Origin: SIG578 sp045543635
Lineage (GTDB): Bacteria; Bacillota; Clostridia; Oscillospirales; Ruminococcaceae
Assembly: GCA_045543635.1 (NCBI GenBank)
Contig: JAZQMT010000086.1
Location: 1-18,102 of the forward strand
Direction of reading: 5' to 3'
DNA length: 18,102 nt
The notes beneath the pieces are model-generated. The model had not been told where the DNA came from and did not search any database. It saw only the letters and a list, made by a program, of their open reading frames with translations. A program made the position numbers and the translations under genes. Below are positions 5,753-12,670 of this stretch, piece by piece. Positions within the stretch are counted from its first letter, which is position 1, and each line of letters opens with the position of its first letter.

Positions 5753-5925
5753 GTTTTATTCCGACTTCGTCGGAGTGATATTATTGCCATGAGGCAATAG
5801 TGATATTGAAACCTTGCGGTTTCAGTGTTATTTCATTCGCCACCAAAACTCGCGAAGCGAATACCACTCGGCATAAGCCGAATATCACTGCGAAGCAATA
5901 TAACTCGCCTTTGGCGAATAAAACT
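5752..5925. repeat. Hairpin array with nested, mutually pairing 9-nt spacers
   Basis: Short hairpins alternate with 9-nt spacers. The left-half spacers read AGTTTTATT (5752-5760), AGTGATATT (5774-5782 and 5799-5807) and AGTGTTATT (5824-5832). The right-half spacers read AATACCACT (5860-5868), AATATCACT (5881-5889), AATATAACT (5897-5905) and AATAAAACT (5917-5925). In nested order the four pairs match 9/9, 8/9, 9/9 and 8/9. Between them lie hairpins 5761-5773, 5783-5798 and 5808-5823 on the left and 5851-5859, 5869-5880, 5890-5896 and 5906-5916 on the right, so each junction would be four-way. The stems differ in sequence while the spacers are conserved. No open frame. It lies between the four-helix-bundle promoter and the terminator of the second lipoprotein. 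Confidence 0.8.
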
Positions 5926-5952
5926 GCGAGACTTCCTTATGAGAAGTCTCGC
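5926..5952 (-). terminator. Terminator of the second lipoprotein, at the array edge
   Basis: A 10-bp stem GCGAGACTTC/GAAGTCTCGC (5926-5935 with 5943-5952), 7-nt loop. On the minus strand it is followed by AGTTTTATT, which is also the outermost array spacer. The T run is interrupted, so strength is uncertain. Confidence 0.6.
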
Positions 5953-5967
5953 TAGCCCGTGCTTTTT
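5934..5967. repeat. Right inverted repeat of the AT-rich island
   Basis: TCCTTATGAGAAGT (5934-5947) and GCCCGTGCTTTTT (5955-5967) are the exact complements of the two blocks at 3702-3715 and 3681-3693. It overlaps the terminator hairpin and ends 4 nt before the stop of the minus-strand lipoprotein. Confidence 0.75.
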
Positions 5968-5971
5968 GTGA

Positions 5972-7177
5972 TTAGTCTTCGGCAATAACGGCCTCTTGCC
6001 ATGTAAGAACCATGCCTTTTTTAAGAGCGCCTGAAATTCCGTTGAAATCGCCGTTTAGTGCGGTGATGGTGTATGTAGTGCCGGAAGCGCGCTCAAGTGT
6101 AATCGTATTGGTCGATTCTGCTTCGGTAATGACAACTGTGTTTTTATTAACAGTAAAGGAAATGGGGCATCCACCGCCCATGCCAATATAATATTTTTCG
6201 TTTCCGACTGTATAGATCGAATCGGCATAATCTGCAGGATTACCAAGAATTTCTTCTTGAAAATCTTCAGGAAGGGTTTTAAAATTATCGCCGACACCTA
6301 CAGAGGCAAATGGTTCTTCGCCCGAAAAAACAAACGAGAAGGCATAAAGCTTATTATTAGCAACAGCATCAACCGTCCAGTGCCCGCTTGTAAGCGCTTT
6401 GTAGGTCGCGTCAACTGCTTTGCACCTGCTGCACTTATCGTCAATGTAATCGTGACCTAAGGCACTGCCTTCAACCTTCTTGCAAAGTGTGCAGGTTTTT
6501 GGGGTGGTGCAGGTTGCGGCTGAATATTTATGAGCACATTCTTTAGGCTTGCTTGATACAGAAGGCTTTTGGGACACAACAGGCTTTTGAGAGTCCACCG
6601 GATTTTGGGGCTCGGCAGGTTTGCTTGACTCTAAAGGTTTGCTTGGAGTCTCTGAGGCACTATTTTCCGATGATGCGAATTGACTTTCATTATTCACTAT
6701 CTCGACAACCTTTTCAATAACTGCATAAAAGCTGAAATGTAAAAGCTCGGCAGTAACGGTTTTGCTCTCTTTATCAACAACCGAGGAAAGGGTTTCAACC
6801 TTACCGTCATCCGAGATGTAAACAACTGCAACGCTGTCAATATCATAATTTTCAGGAATATTGAAGGTTGCTTTTACTGTGCCGTTTGGTTGAACCGAAA
6901 CATTTTCATTTGTCGCGGTAATGTCATAAACCGTGAATTTTTTAGCGGTAGTTTTCAGTGCAGTGTTTACAGTGTCAAAGCTTTTTCCCGAATTTATCTC
7001 TTTTACTGTGACAACTGTATCTTTAGGAAATACATCTTTTTCGCTCTTGACCGAAACATTTTCCGAGTCAACAAGGGAAACAAGGGCTTCATCTGAAGGT
7101 GTTTTGTTGCCCTGAGTGCAGGCAGTGAAAGAAAATAAAAGGAAAGATGCCAAGATAAGTGCCAAAATCTTTTTCAT
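5972..7177 (-). CDS. Lipoprotein with zinc-ribbon-like repeat, paralogous C-terminus
   Basis: A 401-residue exported lipoprotein, function unknown. The signal peptide ends FTAC with Cys20. Residues 21-150 are beta-rich and close with the segment TAELLHFSFYAVIEKV, a pattern common at the end of extracellular beta domains of Firmicutes surface proteins. A Ser/Pro/Lys linker with repeated KP units follows (about 165-210), then a Cys/His stretch (CAHKYSAATCTTPKTCTLC, GSALGH, CSRC). The C-terminal ~140 residues resemble the plus-strand lipoprotein: a KYYIGMGGG segment matches its TYYPGGFGG, and SGALKKGMVL matches its GGMFKKGDVL. The N-terminal halves are unrelated. Base composition is closer to the genome average. 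The ATG at 7177 has GAGGGGA and the promoter at 7208-7236. The minus-strand terminator lies at 5926-5952. Confidence 0.8.
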   Translation of the reverse strand: MKKILALILASFLLFSFTACTQGNKTPSDEALVSLVDSENVSVKSEKDVFPKDTVVTVKEINSGKSFDTVNTALKTTAKKFTVYDITATNENVSVQPNGTVKATFNIPENYDIDSVAVVYISDDGKVETLSSVVDKESKTVTAELLHFSFYAVIEKVVEIVNNESQFASSENSASETPSKPLESSKPAEPQNPVDSQKPVVSQKPSVSSKPKECAHKYSAATCTTPKTCTLCKKVEGSALGHDYIDDKCSRCKAVDATYKALTSGHWTVDAVANNKLYAFSFVFSGEEPFASVGVGDNFKTLPEDFQEEILGNPADYADSIYTVGNEKYYIGMGGGCPISFTVNKNTVVITEAESTNTITLERASGTTYTITALNGDFNGISGALKKGMVLTWQEAVIAED

Positions 7178-7207
7178 TTATATCCCCTCTTTTTTTTATT
7201 TTACCTT

Positions 7208-7236
7208 ATTATATCACGATAAAATTTTTTTGTAAA
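7208..7236 (-). promoter_or_regulatory. Sigma-A promoter of the second lipoprotein
   Basis: Minus strand TTTACA (7231-7236), 17-nt spacer ending GTGA, TATAAT (7208-7213). The -35, the spacer end and the -10 are the same as in the promoter at 3764-3792. Its leader is short (about 23 nt) and has no attenuator. Confidence 0.83.
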
Positions 7237-7272
7237 TAGGAATAGAAATGTTAGGAAAATGCATCTTTTGTC

Positions 7273-7301
7273 TGGAAATTTGTCAAAAGCTGTGGTATAC
7301 T
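7273..7301 (+). promoter_or_regulatory. Probable promoter of the EEP-fold gene
   Basis: TGGAAA (7273-7278), 17-nt spacer, TATACT (7296-7301) with extended -10 TGG. TTGTCA at 7280-7285 with TATATT 19 nt later is a weaker alternative. Divergent from the lipoprotein promoter, about 37 nt apart. Confidence 0.6.
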
Positions 7302-7331
7302 GAATATATTATTACGAGAGGAGGAGAAAGC

Positions 7332-8381
7332 GTGCTTAAAAGAATAGGTAAAATTCTTGGCGCGTTTGCACTTGCAGTTGTGATTTTTATAGCAACAAAC
7401 GGTGCAATAACCTTCTTTTCTGCTTACTCCCCGAAAGAGGAACAATGTGTGGGCGTTTTGTCTCCAGAAGATGTTTCGGGTATATCGGGAAATAAAGTTC
7501 GTGTTCTTTGTTTTAATACAGGACATGCTTCTCTGGGTTCGGAATCGGACACTAAAGAGGAGGGCGGCAGCGGCAAAAGGGCTGATACGGATACAGTCCT
7601 TAAAAATGTCCGCGGGATTGCCGAACTAGTAAATCTCTCAAATGCCGATGCAGTGCTTTTGCAGAGCGTGGATATTGATTCGCATCGCAGCCGTTATGTA
7701 GATCAGTATTCCTATTACTTAAATAACGGAAGCTATGTCAGCGCATTTGCATATGACCATATGAGCCGTAGTACGAGCCTGCTTCCGCCTTATAAAAAGG
7801 TAAACTCAGGTGTTTTAACCCTCGCTAAAAAAGAAATGGTCTGTGCCAAAAGAGTTTCGTTGCCGTTTCTTCATAGTGGCGTTTCACCCTCGCAGCCACG
7901 CCGCTGCATGCTTGTTACCGAAATGTCCATTGAAAATTCGGATAAAAAGCTTGTTTTAATAAACTTTGAGCTGGATGCCTATCTCTCTGATGAAGCGAAA
8001 AAGCAGCAAACAGATGCTGTTTTCGCTTACGCACAGAAAGCCTATAAAAACGGAAATTATGTTATTGCGGGCGGCAGCTTTTATCGTGCTTTTGATGAAA
8101 CAAAAGAGCGCTATCCTCTCTGGGATAAGCTTGGTTGGGAGCCCTCGGATATGAGCTTTGATGAACTTCCCGAGGGATTTACCCTTTGCTATGATGCGGC
8201 TGTTCCTACCGCACGTATACTTTCTGCACCGTATGACTCTGCAAGCGATGAGCGTCAGGTCTATGTAGCGGATGGATACATACTCTCGAAAAACCTTTCT
8301 GTTAATATGATTGTAACAGTAGATCAGGAATTTCGTTATTCTTCCCATAATCCTGTCTTGCTTGAAGTGAAATTAGGATAA
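7332..8381 (+). CDS. Membrane-anchored EEP-fold protein, probably non-catalytic
   Basis: A 349-residue protein of the endonuclease/exonuclease/phosphatase superfamily with an N-terminal membrane anchor (about 8-29) and an extracellular domain. The start is GTG at 7332, after GAGGAGGAG at 7316-7324; an upstream ATG at 7248 lies before the promoter -10. The fold is recognisable in order: VRVLCFNTG (56-64), ADAVLLQSVDIDSHRS (105-120), LVLINFELDA (207-216), YVIAGGSF (243-250) and SSHNPVLLE (337-345). Family enzymes have LQEV, a His in the THL segment, GDFN and SDH. Here Ser112 replaces the metal-binding Glu, Glu213 the His, Ser249 and Tyr251 the Asp and Asn of GDFN, and Ser338 the Asp of SDH; only Asn62 and His339 remain. 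The frame is intact, so this is a conserved-fold pseudoenzyme candidate, not a decayed gene. Confidence 0.8.
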   Translation: MLKRIGKILGAFALAVVIFIATNGAITFFSAYSPKEEQCVGVLSPEDVSGISGNKVRVLCFNTGHASLGSESDTKEEGGSGKRADTDTVLKNVRGIAELVNLSNADAVLLQSVDIDSHRSRYVDQYSYYLNNGSYVSAFAYDHMSRSTSLLPPYKKVNSGVLTLAKKEMVCAKRVSLPFLHSGVSPSQPRRCMLVTEMSIENSDKKLVLINFELDAYLSDEAKKQQTDAVFAYAQKAYKNGNYVIAGGSFYRAFDETKERYPLWDKLGWEPSDMSFDELPEGFTLCYDAAVPTARILSAPYDSASDERQVYVADGYILSKNLSVNMIVTVDQEFRYSSHNPVLLEVKLG

Positions 8382-8409
8382 AAACAGCAGCCGCATGGCT
8401 GCTGTTTTT
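8381..8409. terminator. Bidirectional terminator shared by two convergent genes
   Basis: A 12-bp stem (8381-8392 with 8397-8408) and a GCAT loop, with A and T tails on both sides. It overlaps the last base of the EEP-gene stop and the stop of the AraC-type gene, so both genes end in the hairpin itself. Confidence 0.9.
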
Positions 8410-9241
8410 ATTGTTTCACCGATTTATGATGTGTGCGGTAATCGGTTGGTGTGGTACCGAATTTTTGAAAGAAAACGCGGGAAAAGTAGTTCTGGTCATT
8501 AAATCCGCAGGTAGCAGAAATGCTTTTTACGGAATCACCGCTTACTTGTAAAAGCTGAGCTGCGTGTTCCAGCCGCCGCTCATTTAAGTAAGTGTTGATT
8601 GTTGTGCCATATGCCTTTTTAAAACAGTTCATTACGGTGGCTCTGCTGCAATCTAATTCAGCAGCAATGGTGTTTATTGAGATGTTTTCTGTAAAATGCG
8701 CGTTGATGTAGTTGCGAATATTGCGCGGTCTGTCTTCGGTGTGGGTAGATAGAAAGTTCGACTTGGTGAGAAACTCGGAAATAACCGTTAAAATATTGGT
8801 ATAAGCTGAAATGAGATCAGCAGGAATCTCAGGAATTTGCAAAATTGCGGCGCTCAGCTGCTCGGCGTTTTCAAAATATTCTTTGGCAGCAGCGCGAATA
8901 TTTTGCTTGCTGCGAAGCTCTTTGCCGGCTATCTGCCCCATCATGATGTAGCCCGAAAGCACGCCGAAATGATAGATGGGAGCAACTGTTTCTGTGAGAC
9001 CGCAGTGGCAGGTGTAACAGTAGGTTTTTCCGGTTCGCTGGACAGTCTCAAAAGCAATTTTATCACATTCAAGGCACTTTTTTCTGGCAGATCGATTTTT
9101 TTGAATATCATTACAAAAAGGAAGATTACTTTTCGGAAAAGAAAGCAGCTCGTTAAATTCAGTGTCATGCAGTGAAAGGCGTGCCCGCGTGATTTTGTAA
9201 AAACTTTCAAAGATAGAGGCTATGTTCTGTGTGCCATCCAT
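8408..9241 (-). CDS. AraC-family regulator with PocR sensor domain
   Basis: A 277-residue transcription factor. The N-terminal half is a PocR-type ligand-sensing domain with clustered cysteines (Cys43, 56, 59, 74, 77, 79) around KCLECDK and TYCYTCHCGLTETVAPI, followed by GVLSGYIMMGQ. PocR domains are thought to bind small ligands such as 1,3-propanediol-like compounds, and the cysteines could bind metal. The C-terminal ~100 residues are an AraC-type double helix-turn-helix (ENISINTIAAELDCSRATVM, then GDSVKSISATCGFNDQNYFSRVFFQKFGTTPTDYR). The ATG at 9241 has AAGGTGA. It is divergent from nagB across a 150-nt region, so control of nagB or of itself is likely but inferred. The ligand is unknown. 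Confidence 0.9.
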   Translation of the reverse strand: MDGTQNIASIFESFYKITRARLSLHDTEFNELLSFPKSNLPFCNDIQKNRSARKKCLECDKIAFETVQRTGKTYCYTCHCGLTETVAPIYHFGVLSGYIMMGQIAGKELRSKQNIRAAAKEYFENAEQLSAAILQIPEIPADLISAYTNILTVISEFLTKSNFLSTHTEDRPRNIRNYINAHFTENISINTIAAELDCSRATVMNCFKKAYGTTINTYLNERRLEHAAQLLQVSGDSVKSISATCGFNDQNYFSRVFFQKFGTTPTDYRTHHKSVKQ

Positions 9242-9264
9242 ATAATCACCTTACAAAAGTAAAA

Positions 9265-9312
9265 ATTATACTATTATACTAATAATTATACCATTTTCTA
9301 TGGAAATTGCAA
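9265..9312 (-). promoter_or_regulatory. AraC-gene promoter with three tandem TATAAT boxes
   Basis: On the minus strand TATAAT occurs at 9285-9290, 9273-9278 and 9265-9270. TTGCAA (9307-9312) lies 16 nt before the first, which also has an extended TGG. The other two lack good -35 boxes. In the rest of the 9242-9391 gap, nagB may use TTGGCA (about 9347-9352), but no clear -10 fits. Confidence 0.65.
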
Positions 9313-9391
9313 CAGAAAAAGATTATCCTTTAAAGTGAATGATTAGTTGGCAGTATAACAGCTAAAATATAGAAATAAGGAGAAAAGAAGA

Positions 9392-10108
9392 ATGAGATTT
9401 TACGAAGTTGAGAGTTATGCAGAAATGTCAAAAAAAGCCGCCAATATTATGGCAGCGCAGATAATTTCCAAGCCTGACGCTGTTCTTGGCCTGGCAACCG
9501 GATCCACCCCCATCGGAGCTTATAATCAGCTTATTGAGATGTGCAAAAAGGGTGATATTGATTTTTCCGAAGTCAGAACAGTCAACCTCGATGAATATTA
9601 CGGACTGCCTGCTGACAATGAGCAGAGCTATCGTTATTTCATGAATACTCATCTTTTTGATCATGTTAATATCAAAAAGGAAAACACATTTGTTCCTAAT
9701 GGTCTGGCAAAAGACCCTGCTGCGGAGGGCAAGCTTTATGATGAGCGTGTTGAGAGCTTTGGAGGAATTGATCTTCAGCTTCTCGGCATCGGTGTGGACG
9801 GACATATTGGTTTTAATGAGCCCGATGATGTCTTTGTGAGTGCAACCCATCTTGTAGATCTTGATGAGTCTACTATTGAAGCAAATTCGAGATTTTTCGA
9901 GAGTAGCGATGATGTTCCCCGTCAGGCGCTTACCATGGGTATGAAATCCATTATGCAGGCAAAAAAGATTTTGATGGTTGTAGCAGGCGAGAACAAAAAA
10001 GAGGTTCTTATGAATGCACTCAACGGTCCTATTGATCCCAAAAATCCTGCTTCCATGATTCAGATCCATCCTGATGTTACCGTTATTTTCACAAAAGAAT
10101 CTTATTAA
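9392..10108 (+). CDS. nagB: Glucosamine-6-phosphate deaminase
   Basis: A 238-residue cytoplasmic enzyme that converts glucosamine 6-phosphate to fructose 6-phosphate and ammonia, the last step of amino-sugar catabolism. The phosphate-binding loop LATGSTP is at 34-40, NLDEYYG at 65-71 carries the catalytic Asp67, and GIGVDGHIGFNEP (132-144) carries Asp136, His138 and Glu143, which match the E. coli NagB active-site set. TMGMKSIMQAK (181-191) is the conserved ring-binding loop. The length is typical of the short, non-allosteric Gram-positive form. The ATG follows AAGGAG. No nagA is adjacent; the divergent PocR-AraC gene is the only candidate regulator. Confidence 0.96.
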   Translation: MRFYEVESYAEMSKKAANIMAAQIISKPDAVLGLATGSTPIGAYNQLIEMCKKGDIDFSEVRTVNLDEYYGLPADNEQSYRYFMNTHLFDHVNIKKENTFVPNGLAKDPAAEGKLYDERVESFGGIDLQLLGIGVDGHIGFNEPDDVFVSATHLVDLDESTIEANSRFFESSDDVPRQALTMGMKSIMQAKKILMVVAGENKKEVLMNALNGPIDPKNPASMIQIHPDVTVIFTKESY

Positions 10109-10116
10109 GTTTTATT

Positions 10117-10151
10117 CAAAACGGCGCAAGTTTTGCGCCGTTTTGTTTTTT
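10117..10151 (+). terminator. Terminator of nagB
   Basis: A 13-bp stem (10117-10129 with 10133-10145, core ACGGCGCAA), 3-nt loop, then six T. Confidence 0.92.
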
Positions 10152-10182
10152 AGGTGACGGATATGCCGTCACCTTTTGTTTT
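10152..10182 (+). terminator. Second, tandem terminator
   Basis: Directly abutting the first: stem AGGTGACGG/CCGTCACCT (10152-10160 with 10166-10174), 5-nt loop, T-rich tail. The pair isolates nagB from feoA. The gap to feoA (10183-10243) has a TATAAA at about 10195 but no convincing -35, and no Fur box was recognised. Confidence 0.8.
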
Positions 10183-10243
10183 TTATAAACATAGTATAAA
10201 CTGAGCATTTCCTGAAAGAAATCTATTTAGAAGGTGTTTTCTT

Positions 10244-10480
10244 ATGAATGGCATAACATGCCTCTGTGATATAGATATAGGGGGCTGCGCAATAGTCGAA
10301 CGGCTTACTGCCGAGGGCACCATTCGCCGCCGCTTTCTCGATATTGGTCTCGTTTCGGGAACGCAGGTCGAGTGTATCGGCAAAAGTCCCTGTGGTGACC
10401 CTTCTGCCTATCTTATTCGCGGCGCGGTGATAGCTATTCGCCGTGAGGACGCAGCGCACATTTTAGTGCGAGCGTGTTAG
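10244..10480 (+). CDS. feoA: Ferrous iron transport protein A
   Basis: A 78-residue SH3-like (FeoA) domain protein, the small cytoplasmic partner of FeoB. It matches the family pattern: CDIDIGGCAIVERL at the start, RRRFLDIGLVSGTQVECIGKSPCGDPSAYLIRG in the middle and a C-terminal IAIRREDAAHI. Whole-protein length is normal. The ATG is preceded by AAGGTG. feoB follows after 11 nt, so the two are co-transcribed. FeoA is thought to modulate FeoB GTPase activity or complex assembly. No feoC follows feoB. Confidence 0.93.
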   Translation: MNGITCLCDIDIGGCAIVERLTAEGTIRRRFLDIGLVSGTQVECIGKSPCGDPSAYLIRGAVIAIRREDAAHILVRAC

Positions 10481-10491
10481 GAGGGAAAGGC

Positions 10492-12627
10492 ATGGGTCTT
10501 ACAAATAGTTCGGTTTCCCAAAAAGCAGTTGATAATGGATTGATTATTAAAAAAACAAGCTCTGAACAACGCGTTATTGCGATTGCCGGAAATCCCAATG
10601 TGGGAAAGAGCACACTGTTCAATGCACTCACCGGCATGAACCAGCATACCGGAAATTGGCCGGGTAAGACGGTTATGAACGCGCAGGGCACACTCAACAC
10701 CAAAAAACATTCCTATATACTTGTTGACATACCGGGAACATATTCCTTAATGGCACACTCCGCCGAGGAAGAGGTTGCACGTAATTTTATTTGCTTTGGT
10801 CAGCCTGATGCTGTGGTAGTTGTTTGCGATGCTACTTGCCTTATGCGCAATATGAATTTGGTGCTGCAAACCATGGAAATTTCAAAAAATGTTATTGTCT
10901 GTGTGAATTTGCTTGATGAAGCAAAGCGAAAAAAAATAAGGATAAATTTAAAAGAACTGGAAAAAAGGCTTGGTGTTCCTGTTGTCGGGTTGGTTGCGCA
11001 AAAAAAGAACACGCTGGGAGCGTTTATTGATACACTTGATAAAGTTATAGACGGAGAAATAAATCCCGCTCCCTGTAAAATTCGCTATCCTCAAGAAATT
11101 GAGCAGGCAATCGCCGGTCTTATCCCCATCTTAGAAAGAAAAACAGGTGGTAGGGTAGATAGTCGTTGGCTTGCTTTGCGTCTTTTAGATCGCGAGGTTG
11201 CTCTTTCTAAGGAGCTGGAAGATTATCTTGGGGCAGATCTGTTTCTGGATAGTGAGGTGGTTGCTGCACTGGGTAAAGCATGGCAGCAGCTCGGTTGCGA
11301 AAGAAAACAGTGGGTTAAAGATGAGATCGTTTCCACTCTGGTGAAAAAGGGCGAAGAGATTGTAAACGGAGCAGTATACACAGAGGGAAAATATCATAGC
11401 TTTGACCGAAAGCTGGATGGCATACTAACAGGAAAATGGATAGGGTTTCCTGTTATGATTGGCTTATTAATGTTTATATTTTGGCTTAGTATCATCGCTG
11501 CAAATTATCCCTCGCAACTGCTCTCAAAGGGGCTTTTCTGGGTACAGGATAGACTTACCGATCTGTTTGTTTATTTGAATCTTCCCAACTGGCTGCATGG
11601 TGCACTTGTGCTGGGTGTTTATCGTGTGCTGGCGTGGGTGGTCTCGGTTATGTTGCCGCCTATGGCAATATTTTTCCCGCTTTTCACCCTTTTAGAGGAT
11701 TTAGGCTATCTTCCCCGAGTGGCATATAACTTAGATAAACCGTTTCATCGCTGCAATGCCTGCGGAAAACAAGCGCTTACTATGTGTATGGGGTTTGGGT
11801 GCAACGCAGCGGGCGTGGTCGGTTGCCGAATAATAGATTCGCCTCGCGAAAGACTTCTTGCAATACTTACGAATAATTTTGTTCCCTGTAACGGCAGGTT
11901 TCCGACGCTTATCTCTATTTTGACCATGTTTTTTATTGGTACAGCGGGTGGAGTTCTTTCGTCGGTTTGCTCGGCTTTTTTGCTTACGATGGTTATTGTT
12001 TTAGGAATTTTAATGACGTTTTTTATGACTTATATTCTCTCAAAAACACTGTTGCGCGGCGTTCCTTCGTCCTTTACACTTGAATTGCCGCCTTATCGCA
12101 AACCACAGATAGGCAAAACCATTGTTCGCTCAATCTTTGACAGAACGCTTTTTGTTTTGGGGCGAGCTGCTGCTGTTGCAGCCCCGGCGGGGCTTGTAAT
12201 CTGGCTTATGGCGAATATTACAATAGGAGAAATGAGCCTGCTTTCGCACTGTGCTGAGTTTTTGGATCCGTTTGCACAGCTTTTAGGACTAGATGGTGTT
12301 ATCCTTATTGCCTTCATCTTAGGCTTTCCTGCTAATGAAATTGTTGTCCCTATTATCATTATGGCGTATCTTGCACAAGGCACGCTTACCGATATGGCAT
12401 CACTTTCCGAGATGAAAAACCTGTTTGTTGATAACGGCTGGACAGCGCTTACTGCTATAAATGTTATGCTTTTTTCCCTTATGCATTGGCCCTGCTCCAC
12501 CACACTTATCACGATAAAGAAGGAAACGGGAAGCCTGAAATGGACCTTTGTTGCCGCCGTTCTTCCCACCCTCGTCGGAATTCTTTGCTGTATGCTTACA
12601 ACGGCTGTAGCCAAGCTGGTTATATAG
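10492..12627 (+). CDS. feoB: Ferrous iron transporter B
   Basis: A 711-residue inner-membrane Fe(II) transporter with an N-terminal G protein. GTPase motifs: G1 GNPNVGKS (33-40), switch I TGNWPGKT (53-60), G3 DIPG (79-82) and G4 NLLD (139-142). A helical region follows (about 180-300), then the membrane domain from about 320 with two inverted Gate regions. The first contains CNACGKQALTMCMGFGCN, with the Cys-rich GFGCN motif; the second ends near GFPANEIVVPI. The start is the ATG at 10492, after AGGAGGG; a GTG at 10474 would overlap feoA and is less likely. The gene is in one operon with feoA and is closed by a strong terminator. Confidence 0.96.
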   Translation: MGLTNSSVSQKAVDNGLIIKKTSSEQRVIAIAGNPNVGKSTLFNALTGMNQHTGNWPGKTVMNAQGTLNTKKHSYILVDIPGTYSLMAHSAEEEVARNFICFGQPDAVVVVCDATCLMRNMNLVLQTMEISKNVIVCVNLLDEAKRKKIRINLKELEKRLGVPVVGLVAQKKNTLGAFIDTLDKVIDGEINPAPCKIRYPQEIEQAIAGLIPILERKTGGRVDSRWLALRLLDREVALSKELEDYLGADLFLDSEVVAALGKAWQQLGCERKQWVKDEIVSTLVKKGEEIVNGAVYTEGKYHSFDRKLDGILTGKWIGFPVMIGLLMFIFWLSIIAANYPSQLLSKGLFWVQDRLTDLFVYLNLPNWLHGALVLGVYRVLAWVVSVMLPPMAIFFPLFTLLEDLGYLPRVAYNLDKPFHRCNACGKQALTMCMGFGCNAAGVVGCRIIDSPRERLLAILTNNFVPCNGRFPTLISILTMFFIGTAGGVLSSVCSAFLLTMVIVLGILMTFFMTYILSKTLLRGVPSSFTLELPPYRKPQIGKTIVRSIFDRTLFVLGRAAAVAAPAGLVIWLMANITIGEMSLLSHCAEFLDPFAQLLGLDGVILIAFILGFPANEIVVPIIIMAYLAQGTLTDMASLSEMKNLFVDNGWTALTAINVMLFSLMHWPCSTTLITIKKETGSLKWTFVAAVLPTLVGILCCMLTTAVAKLVI

Positions 12628-12628
12628 G

Positions 12629-12663
12629 AAAAACACTCTGCAGAAATTCTGCAGAGTGTTTTT
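12629..12663. terminator. Bidirectional terminator between feoB and trxB
   Basis: A 16-bp perfect stem (12629-12644 with 12648-12663), 3-nt loop, A5 and T5 at the ends. It serves feoB from the left and the trxB operon from the right (trxB stops at 12671). Confidence 0.93.
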
Positions 12664-12670
12664 AGCTTGA

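Noticed and set aside
5752..5925. CRISPR array
   Set aside because: The repeated unit is only 9 nt, it switches strand midway, the intervals are 7-16 nt self-complementary hairpins, and no cas gene is present.
5934..5967. Right inverted repeat read simply as half of a terminator
   Set aside because: No nearby partner exists for GCCCGTGC; the matching GCACGGGC is 2.2 kb away next to the second shared block, so a paired repeat is the better explanation.
9428..10069. A 213-residue open frame on the minus strand opposite nagB
   Set aside because: Shadow of nagB; no recognisable domain, and the sense frame is clearly the conserved gene.
12093..12614. A 173-residue open frame opposite feoB
   Set aside because: Shadow of the conserved membrane part of feoB.
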